Positions 1 to 4,798 of a stretch of DNA of 5,213 nt are shown here, in pieces. The notes below the pieces were generated by a model. The model made no database searches. It worked only from the letters and a program-made list of their open reading frames with translations, and had not been told where the DNA came from. Both the position numbers and the translations under genes were made by a program. The DNA comes from Bacteriovoracaceae bacterium. Lineage in GTDB: Bacteria > Bdellovibrionota > Bacteriovoracia > Bacteriovoracales > Bacteriovoracaceae. Position 1 is the first letter of the stretch; each line of letters starts with the position of its first letter. Location: positions 1 to 5,213 of the forward strand of contig JAKLJM010000189.1 in the NCBI GenBank assembly GCA_023151145.1, read 5' to 3'.

Positions 1-2
1 AC

Positions 3-506
3 TTTAAAGCCCTAGAAGAACCTAAAAAATATGAAGAAGTGGCAGACACCAGAGAGATGCCAATTGAAACACCGATGTTGGTTGAAGCTCCAAAAGTAGA
101 AGCGGATGAGAGTTTCAAGGCTGAATTATCTGATGAATATTCAGAGTATGTCGTTCAGCAAGGCGATACACTAATGATGGTTGGGTTCAGATTATTTGGG
201 GATTACAATTATTGGAAAGAATTAAAGAAATGGAACAAACTTTCTTCACTTAAATTAGAGAAGGGGTCAGTTTTAAAATACAAAGCTCCAAGAGAAGAAT
301 TTGTTTGGAAACCAAATGGACTGCCGCACCTAGTGCGCAAAGGTGAGTATCTTGGTTCTATTTCTAAAGACAAATATGGAACGGTAAAAAGATGGGTAGA
401 GATCTTTAATAACAATAAACCACTTATTAAAAATCCTAACCTAGTATTTGCGGGATTCACAATTTACTATGTTCCAGATAAGAGAGGCGTTGCTTCTGAA
501 AATTGA
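3..506 (+). CDS. LysM-domain protein with two LysM repeats (5' end missing)
   Basis: The reading frame is open to the left edge (codons FKALEEPKKYEE precede the GTG at 39), so this is the C-terminal part of a longer protein and the GTG at 39 is probably an internal valine. About 167 residues are visible. An acidic, proline-containing linker is followed by a first LysM domain (about nt 147-287, beginning YVVQQGDTL and ending LKYKAP, with the usual WN near the second helix). A more divergent second LysM follows (about nt 327-476, beginning HLVRKGEYL and ending IYYVP). LysM domains bind N-acetylglucosamine-containing glycans, usually peptidoglycan, so a periplasmic or envelope role is inferred. 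Any signal peptide or catalytic domain would lie upstream of the window. The gene ends with TGA and is followed 35 nt later by an intrinsic terminator, so it is the last gene of its transcript. The LysM assignment is firm; the specific function is unknown. Confidence 0.85.
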   Translation, partial: FKALEEPKKYEEVADTREMPIETPMLVEAPKVEADESFKAELSDEYSEYVVQQGDTLMMVGFRLFGDYNYWKELKKWNKLSSLKLEKGSVLKYKAPREEFVWKPNGLPHLVRKGEYLGSISKDKYGTVKRWVEIFNNNKPLIKNPNLVFAGFTIYYVPDKRGVASEN

Positions 507-540
507 TTAGATTAAAGTATTACATACGAGAAACTTTGGG

Positions 541-566
541 GGGCCTCTTAATAGAGGCCTTTTTTT
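541..566 (+). terminator. Rho-independent terminator after the LysM gene
   Basis: The inverted repeat GGCCTCT (542-548) / AGAGGCC (553-559) has a TAAT loop and is followed by seven T residues (560-566). A seven-pair stem with four G/C pairs at its base and an uninterrupted T-tract is a textbook intrinsic terminator. The outer G541 could also form a G-U pair with T560. The T-tract directly abuts the ATG of the next gene. Confidence 0.88.
553..557 (+). promoter_or_regulatory. Presumed ribosome binding site inside the terminator stem
   Basis: AGAGG lies 9 nt before the ATG at 567 and is the only Shine-Dalgarno-like sequence for that start. It is part of the 3' arm of the terminator stem (553-559), so it would be base-paired with CCTCT in a folded read-through RNA. 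The alternative start ATG at 576 has no purine-rich site at a suitable distance. Confidence 0.5.
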
Positions 567-1346
567 ATGAAAAAAATGAATAAAATAGTCACATTCACAA
601 TTACTTTTTTGCTAATGACTGGCTGTAGCCAGTGGCAAAAACCTTATTATGATTACTCAGATGTTGGAAAAATGACCAATCAGGACTATGTCGATCATCT
701 GGCAAGCCTAGGTGAAAGTTATTTATCTTTCAATAAAGATCGCCAAGAAAAAATTTCAAGTCAATCCAAAGATTATTTGAACGAGATCTATCATCGAATT
801 ATTCAAAATAACGAAATTTTTCTTCCAAAAAGAGAAACGGTTTTTTTCAATGTCATACAGCATACAACGCCTTTTATTTTTTCTTTACCCAGGTCACAGT
901 TTTTCATTTCTAGTGGATTGTTAAAAAAATTCCTAAAAAACGAACAACTTTTTGTCGCGGCATTGTCGCGAGAAATAATTAGATCTCAGCGAAATTTATA
1001 TGAAAGAAACGTGGTGCTAGCGACAGGCAATATGACTACGGAACAAATGCTACAGTTGATGAAACTTGATCTAGCCACCAAAGAAAAAATCAATGAGTGG
1101 AGTTATGTGGTTTTAAGAAGATCGGGATTTGATTCATCCGCTCTTTTAGCTTGGATTCAATTACAAAATAAGAACCCATTAGACTTTGCGCTCTATAGTG
1201 GGGATCGTTCACAGGTATCGAGAGAAGAATTTGCCTTTAAAAACTTTCTAGTGAAAGAGAAAAAGATTAATTCAGAGTTGATTACTTTAGATGAAAAGAA
1301 TTCTTCAAAATCATTTTATAAATTACTGTCAGAAATAAGGGAATAA
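567..1346 (+). CDS. Lipoprotein resembling an M48 metalloprotease with lost zinc motif
   Basis: This is a 259-residue protein with a lipoprotein signal: MKKMNK, a hydrophobic stretch (residues 7-17), then lipobox LMTGC with the lipidated cysteine at C20. Residues about 105-140 have the shape of the M48 (Ste24/BepA/LoiP-like) core: FSLPRSQFFISSGLL corresponds to the family pattern of an N/F-A-x-P-G-G-x-(I/V)-x-(V/T)-x-G-L-L strand and helix, followed by the active-site helix. Where active members have HExxH this protein has R135-E136-I-I-R139, so both zinc-ligand histidines are arginine. Downstream, RRSGFDSSALLAW (184-196) matches the family's aGYDPxA segment, with no clear E-x-x-x-D ligand motif before it. 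I infer a catalytically dead, membrane-anchored scaffold or chaperone-like lipoprotein. M48 lipoproteins typically act in outer-membrane or cell-wall quality control. The ATG at 567 follows an in-frame TAG at 552, and the kinase gene begins 2 nt after the stop, indicating one operon. The M48 relationship rests on motif order by eye. Confidence 0.65.
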   Translation: MKKMNKIVTFTITFLLMTGCSQWQKPYYDYSDVGKMTNQDYVDHLASLGESYLSFNKDRQEKISSQSKDYLNEIYHRIIQNNEIFLPKRETVFFNVIQHTTPFIFSLPRSQFFISSGLLKKFLKNEQLFVAALSREIIRSQRNLYERNVVLATGNMTTEQMLQLMKLDLATKEKINEWSYVVLRRSGFDSSALLAWIQLQNKNPLDFALYSGDRSQVSREEFAFKNFLVKEKKINSELITLDEKNSSKSFYKLLSEIRE

Positions 1347-1348
1347 AG

Positions 1349-2383
1349 ATGAAGCAGGATGTATCAGAAAAAATTCTAGTTGAAGAACTATTTAAAAAGT
1401 CTGTTAGTAAAAGGTCTGTTGATCAAACCAAAGTGGTGAATGTTGATAAGCTGACAGGAGATGCTTCAACGAGAAGATATTACCGTATTCATTCAGAGTC
1501 AGATACCTTTGTGGTTTGTTTAGATGAACCTTTAAAAGACGATAAAGCAGAACCAAATTTTGTAAAACTTCAAAGAGTGTTGCACCAAGAAGGAGTACGC
1601 GTTCCTTTGATTTTTGATAAAGATTTAAGTGTTGGTTATTTACTTGAAGAAGATTTAGGTGATCAAACTTTTATTAAAGAAATTGCGAAAATAAAAACGG
1701 CCGAAGAAGAATACAAGTTTTACAAGGAGGCAATTGATCTTATTATTGCCTTTCATAAAATCGATACATCTAAATATGTCGGGGAAACTTTCACTGAGCT
1801 TGCCTTTGATACGACAAAGTTATTTCAGGAAATGGAATTTACCAAAAAATATTTCTTATCAAAACTAATTGCCGTTAATGTTGAAGATCCAGCAGTTTTA
1901 AAGCTTTATGCAAAATTATTAGAGATTTGCGAGACTTTATCCAATGAAAAAAGAGTATTGGTTCATCGCGACTATCATTCAAGAAACTTAATGTTTAAAA
2001 ATGGTGAGCAGGTTGTGATAGATTTTCAAGATGCAAGAATGGGAACGCCGCTTTATGATCTAGTTTCTCTTCTTGAAGATTGTTATTACGACTTAACAAC
2101 TGAAAATCGAAATTTATTGAAGAAGTATTATTACGATACTTTTTTCAAAACCTTTGATCCTTCTAAAAGTTATGATGACTACATGAGACTTTATGATTTA
2201 ATGAGTATTCAAAGAGTCTATAAGGCGATTGGTAGTTTTGCCTATATCTATGCAGATAGAAAAGATATCCGTTATTTAAAATATATTGGATTCGCTTTTG
2301 AGAAAATTCGAAAAATTATGTCGAATCATCCTGATTTAATTGATGCTAAAAAAGTATTGGCAGGAATATATTATGCAACTTGA
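1349..2383 (+). CDS. amgK: AmgK-like N-acetylmuramate/GlcNAc anomeric kinase (APH fold)
   Basis: This 344-residue member of the aminoglycoside-phosphotransferase-like kinase family is close in length to Pseudomonas AmgK (about 340). The N-terminal lobe has the nucleotide-loop signature GDASTRRYYR (37-46), the form typical of AmgK-type proteins. Further on are a hinge region YLLEEDLGD (97-105), an EMEFTKKYFL helix (161-170), the catalytic loop VHRDYHSRN (205-213, base D208, N213) and the metal-binding IDFQDARMGTPLYDL (224-238, D225). By family knowledge AmgK phosphorylates MurNAc (and GlcNAc) at C1 with ATP in the cytosol, giving the substrate of MurU. A MurU-like gene follows with an 11-nt overlap, the classic pairing. 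The ATG at 1349 sits 2 nt after the lipoprotein stop, with TAAGG (1336-1340) 8 nt upstream. Automated pipelines may label it an aminoglycoside phosphotransferase; a resistance role is unlikely given the signature and neighbour. Another sugar or a choline-like substrate cannot be excluded. Confidence 0.82.
   Translation: MKQDVSEKILVEELFKKSVSKRSVDQTKVVNVDKLTGDASTRRYYRIHSESDTFVVCLDEPLKDDKAEPNFVKLQRVLHQEGVRVPLIFDKDLSVGYLLEEDLGDQTFIKEIAKIKTAEEEYKFYKEAIDLIIAFHKIDTSKYVGETFTELAFDTTKLFQEMEFTKKYFLSKLIAVNVEDPAVLKLYAKLLEICETLSNEKRVLVHRDYHSRNLMFKNGEQVVIDFQDARMGTPLYDLVSLLEDCYYDLTTENRNLLKKYYYDTFFKTFDPSKSYDDYMRLYDLMSIQRVYKAIGSFAYIYADRKDIRYLKYIGFAFEKIRKIMSNHPDLIDAKKVLAGIYYAT
2362..2365 (+). promoter_or_regulatory. 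Shine-Dalgarno site fixing the murU-like start
   Basis: AGGA inside the end of the kinase gene lies 7 nt before the ATG at 2373, supporting that ATG rather than the in-frame TTG (2340) or ATG (2343) upstream. Its position within the preceding coding region suggests translational coupling of the two enzymes. Confidence 0.65.
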
Positions 2384-3266
2384 TTTTGCCTATATCCTGG
2401 CCGCTGGGAAAGGAACGCGTATGGGGGAAATCGGTAAAGTTATACCGAAACCTCTTTGGCCTATTTATGAAAAAAGTTTACTTGAGTTACAAGTTGCTTG
2501 GTGTGTAGAGCTGGGGATAAAAAAAATTTATCTCAATGCTCATTACTTAAGTCATGTTCTAGAGCATGAAGTTCAAAAAATTAAAGCATTATACCCTGCA
2601 GAAATCATCATACTTTTTGAAGATCCATTACTCGATTCTGGCGGGTGTTTACATAATCTTGCCGCTCAAGAAGGTGTGAGTTACTGTGGAAAGTTGTTAT
2701 TAATTAACTCCGATCAATTTTTCTTCTTTGATAAATCACATTTTGAAAAAGCATTTCAAATGTTAGTCACAAATCAAGTAGCGACAGTCTTATTTGGTTT
2801 ACCAGTTCAAAAGACAGAAGCCTATAATGAAACGGTTGTTAATGAGAATAGTGAGTTGGTGGAAATTCGAAAAACCAATGGAACTTATGATTTCATAACC
2901 TATTCTGGATTGGGGTTGATTGATCTTTCGCGTTTAAAACCCATAAAAGGAATTTCAAGATTTTTTGAAAGTGTAGCAGATTATAAGAGCGAAAAAGTAC
3001 TCTTTGTCACTCCAACTCATTTTGAATATTGGGATTTTGGAACACTTTCGTTGTACGTTCAAAACATAAAAAAAATTCATCAAATTTCACGAGAAACAAA
3101 ATCTAACTTTATTCAATTCCTAATAAGAAACAAAGCATTGATAGTTGAAAAACTCAGTGATCAAGGTTATCAGAGTTTTTTAAATAAAAATTCAATTGAT
3201 TTAAAACACGGCAATAGATTTAATACAGATATTATTAGCTACGATGATATAGAGCAGAAGATTTAA
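2373..3266 (+). CDS. murU: MurU-like sugar-1-phosphate nucleotidyltransferase with C-terminal extension
   Basis: The protein is 297 residues from the ATG at 2373, which has AGGA 7 nt upstream and places the conserved start MQLDFAYILAAGKGTRM at the N-terminus; starts further upstream add residues of no family resemblance. Nucleotidyltransferase motifs appear in order: the G-rich NTP loop LAAGKGTRM (9-17), PKPL (26-29), SGGCLHN (89-95, the equivalent of the T-G-G-G stretch in MurU), the metal-site region LLLINSDQ (108-115, D114), YSGLGLID (177-184), and WDFGT (230-234), equivalent to the terminal D-x-G-T motif. MurU converts MurNAc-1-phosphate and UTP to UDP-MurNAc in peptidoglycan recycling. 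Overlap with the AmgK-like gene supports this pairing. The core ends near residue 240, and about 55 further residues (basic and asparagine-rich, ending IEQKI) exceed the roughly 220-residue Pseudomonas enzyme; I do not recognise this tail. A related cytidylyl- or guanylyltransferase acting on another sugar phosphate is the main alternative. Confidence 0.78.
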   Translation: MQLDFAYILAAGKGTRMGEIGKVIPKPLWPIYEKSLLELQVAWCVELGIKKIYLNAHYLSHVLEHEVQKIKALYPAEIIILFEDPLLDSGGCLHNLAAQEGVSYCGKLLLINSDQFFFFDKSHFEKAFQMLVTNQVATVLFGLPVQKTEAYNETVVNENSELVEIRKTNGTYDFITYSGLGLIDLSRLKPIKGISRFFESVADYKSEKVLFVTPTHFEYWDFGTLSLYVQNIKKIHQISRETKSNFIQFLIRNKALIVEKLSDQGYQSFLNKNSIDLKHGNRFNTDIISYDDIEQKI

Positions 3267-3466
3267 AAAATTCTTTTCTTTGATTCTTCTTTGATCATTT
3301 TGATACAATCTACAGGGCAAACTTCAATGCATGCTTCGCAAAGGGTACAGGCCCAAGTTTCAATAGCGTAGAGTTGTTGAGATTTAAGTATAGCATTTTC
3401 GGGACAAATTAATCGGCAATTGTCACAGGAGATGCATAGAGAATTTATTTCCAAGTAAGGGATCAT
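3263..3466 (-). CDS. 2[4Fe-4S] dicluster ferredoxin
   Basis: This 67-residue protein has two classic cluster motifs: C11-x2-C14-x2-C17-x3-C21-P and C40-x2-C43-x2-C46-x3-C50-P, separated by 18 residues. An extra cysteine (C54) follows in PVDCI. This matches small bacterial-type ferredoxins that carry electrons at low potential in the cytoplasm; the redox partner cannot be told from here. The gene converges on the murU-like gene. Its TAA (complement of 3263-3265) and that gene's TAA (3264-3266) overlap in the palindrome TTAA, and no terminator hairpin is visible between them. The ATG (complement of 3464-3466) has no Shine-Dalgarno-like purine run upstream, where the leader reads GAACCTAT, so initiation may be weak or from a very short leader. 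No better start exists before the first cysteine except a TTG at codon 5. Confidence 0.9.
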   Translation of the reverse strand: MIPYLEINSLCISCDNCRLICPENAILKSQQLYAIETWACTLCEACIEVCPVDCIKMIKEESKKRIF

Positions 3467-3476
3467 ATAGGTTCAA

Positions 3477-3485
3477 TGCTATAAT
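3477..3485 (+). promoter_or_regulatory. Extended -10 promoter for the PilZ-like gene
   Basis: TGCTATAAT is a perfect extended -10 element (TGn plus consensus TATAAT at 3480-3485). No recognisable -35 hexamer lies 16-18 nt upstream, which is tolerated by extended -10 promoters. The predicted transcription start is near 3491-3493, giving a leader of about 30 nt that contains AAGG (3514-3517) 6 nt before the ATG at 3524. The promoter lies in the 57-nt divergent gap between the ferredoxin gene and this gene. Confidence 0.7.
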
Positions 3486-3523
3486 GTTTTTGAAAACAGG
3501 AAAGTAGGCAAAAAAGGTTTTTT

Positions 3524-4222
3524 ATGAAAGTGCTACAGTTAAGTATTCGTTCAAAGTTTTTAATGCTTTTTATCGCATTCACGTTAGTTTTTCTCTATGC
3601 CTCTTGGTGTCTCGGAGCCGGAGTGAGTGCCTTTCAGATCTCTTCTTTAAAAGATTTTACGTGGTTGCATATTCCGTTTTTTATCGTTTCAGTGATGCTG
3701 GTGAGAATGGTTTATCAGTCAAATAACTGGTCTTTAAAACTCTTACTGGTTTTCTTATTGGCAGTATCAGCTTTTAATATCGTTTACCTAGGTCGAAGTG
3801 AAAATAAGCTTCTATTGATTGCGGCCTTTACCTATATTGTTTTTGCCATTCATTATTATTATCAATGGAGTATTGAGGTTATGATGGCCGCTTTTACTCC
3901 TAAATATTCCATCTATGATCTAGATAAATATAAACGTTTCCCGTTAACTGTTTTGGTGAAAGTGGGAAGTGATGAGTTTTATGGAAAGCTTACAAATTTA
4001 GATGAGGATAGCTTGTTTGTGAGATTTGATTCAGCTGTTGATATTAAGTTCTTAGATAAAATTGAAGTCAGTGCCATTGTCGATAATGTGATTTTTAAGG
4101 CCAAGGGATCGATTTGTACCTATTTCGATCAAGGATATGGCATCGTTGTTGACTCTTCTACTCAAGAAAAATATTCCTGGAAACAGTTCTATTCGGTTAT
4201 TTCAGAACGGGCATGGGTCTAA
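3524..4222 (+). CDS. Four-helix membrane protein with degenerate PilZ-like C-terminal domain
   Basis: This is a 232-residue protein. The positively charged N-terminus (MKVLQLSIRSK) precedes four predicted membrane helices at about residues 12-31, 46-63, 71-89 and 96-119, so both ends should be cytoplasmic. The soluble tail (about 130-232) has the beta-rich pattern of a PilZ domain: KYKRFPLTVLVKV (135-147), then YGKLTNLDEDSLFVRF (153-168) in the place of the family's xGxVxDLSxGGLxV stretch, and QGYGIVVD (203-210) followed by an amphipathic final helix. PilZ domains normally bind cyclic di-GMP through RxxxR and DxSxxG. Here the first is incomplete and the second reads N158-L-D-E-D-S163, so ligand binding is doubtful. 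It has its own extended -10 promoter and is probably co-transcribed with the acidic protein gene 47 nt downstream. The membrane topology is clear; the PilZ assignment is by eye and moderate. Confidence 0.6.
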   Translation: MKVLQLSIRSKFLMLFIAFTLVFLYASWCLGAGVSAFQISSLKDFTWLHIPFFIVSVMLVRMVYQSNNWSLKLLLVFLLAVSAFNIVYLGRSENKLLLIAAFTYIVFAIHYYYQWSIEVMMAAFTPKYSIYDLDKYKRFPLTVLVKVGSDEFYGKLTNLDEDSLFVRFDSAVDIKFLDKIEVSAIVDNVIFKAKGSICTYFDQGYGIVVDSSTQEKYSWKQFYSVISERAWV

Positions 4223-4258
4223 AGCTAAATTGTTAATATAAGGAACCGATAAGATACC

Positions 4259-4264
4259 GAGAGG
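4259..4264 (+). promoter_or_regulatory. Ribosome binding site choosing the ATG at 4270
   Basis: GAGAGG ends 5 nt before the ATG at 4270. The in-frame GTG at 4264-4266 overlaps the last base of this site and so cannot use it, which makes the ATG the preferred start. Confidence 0.7.
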
Positions 4265-4269
4265 TGTTT

Positions 4270-4770
4270 ATGTCGGATTTTTTAGATGATAATTTTATTG
4301 ATGTTCTGTTGAACGAAACTTGTGCTTTAGAAGACGAAAAAAAAGTTGAACAAGTAGAAGTAACAAACGTCGTAAATCTTCGTGACTATTTCGAAAGAAA
4401 AGTTAATGAAGTTGAATATCTAAATCTCCATCACTATCTTACTGATAATGAAATTCAATTTGTCACCTTGGCCTTAATGCCTGAAACAAATTGTTATCGA
4501 ATGACGTTAGCAGATCAGACTTTTGATTTTCCCAAAAATTGGTCAGTGTTTGAACAATTAGAAAAAGTAACTTATTTTCAAAACGAGGAAGACCAAGATT
4601 ACTTGAATGATGTTTTCTCTGAATTGGTTGGTTACAGTTATCAGCTTGCCTTTATTAATGAAAACAATAAATCCGAAATGATTTTTGTTCCAGCCGCGGA
4701 TATCCATAAATGTCATGAGTGGTTTTTGGCCTATACGAAAAAGAAAGATGAATCTAAAATTGCAGCATAA
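4270..4770 (+). CDS. Acidic cytosolic protein of unknown function
   Basis: I do not recognise this 166-residue protein. It has no signal peptide or membrane helix. The N-terminal 30 residues are strongly acidic (MSDFLDDNFIDVLLNE, then EDEKK), followed by a VVNLRDYFERKVNE helix and a mixed domain containing three closely spaced aromatic patches (FDFPKNWSVFEQL, VTYFQNEEDQDYL, CHEWFLAYTKKK). It ends in a short lysine-rich tail. The start ATG at 4270 is preferred over the GTG at 4264 because a good Shine-Dalgarno (GAGAGG) sits 5 nt before it. It lies 47 nt after the PilZ-like gene with no terminator between them, so the two probably share a transcript and may act together; that link is inference. 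A strong terminator follows immediately. Base composition resembles the neighbours, with no sign of transfer. Confidence 0.8.
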   Translation: MSDFLDDNFIDVLLNETCALEDEKKVEQVEVTNVVNLRDYFERKVNEVEYLNLHHYLTDNEIQFVTLALMPETNCYRMTLADQTFDFPKNWSVFEQLEKVTYFQNEEDQDYLNDVFSELVGYSYQLAFINENNKSEMIFVPAADIHKCHEWFLAYTKKKDESKIAA

Positions 4771-4796
4771 AAAAAGCCACCTTTCGGTGGCTTTTT
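4771..4796. terminator. Bidirectional intrinsic terminator between convergent genes
   Basis: GCCACC (4776-4781) pairs with GGTGGC (4786-4791) around a TTTC loop. Flanking A5 (4771-4775) and T5 (4792-4796) extend the stem or serve as U-tracts in either direction. It lies directly between the plus-strand stop (4768-4770) and the minus-strand stop (4799-4801), so it can end both transcripts. Confidence 0.9.
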
Positions 4797-4798
4797 CA

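Noticed and set aside
39..41. GTG as the start of the LysM protein
   Set aside because: The frame continues open to the left edge with sensible coding sequence, so the GTG is most likely an internal valine.
209..460. Minus-strand open frame of 83 codons
   Set aside because: It lies entirely opposite the LysM-domain gene, has no RBS or family resemblance, and mirrors the lysine-rich coding strand.
507..540. Promoter for the lipoprotein operon between the LysM stop and the terminator
   Set aside because: TATTAC (518-523) is the best -10-like hexamer, but no -35 element at proper spacing is visible; support is too weak to call.
2340..2345. TTG or ATG upstream starts for the murU-like gene
   Set aside because: They would add 10-11 residues unlike the family, lack a well-placed RBS, and enlarge the overlap with the kinase gene.
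1349..2383. Aminoglycoside resistance phosphotransferase
   Set aside because: The GDASTRRYYR and HRDYHSRN forms and the adjacent nucleotidyltransferase point to the AmgK sugar kinase branch of the fold.
4230..4258. Possible promoter TTGTTA-17 nt-GATACC before the acidic protein gene
   Set aside because: The -10 matches only three of six positions, and the gene is more simply co-transcribed with the gene 47 nt upstream.
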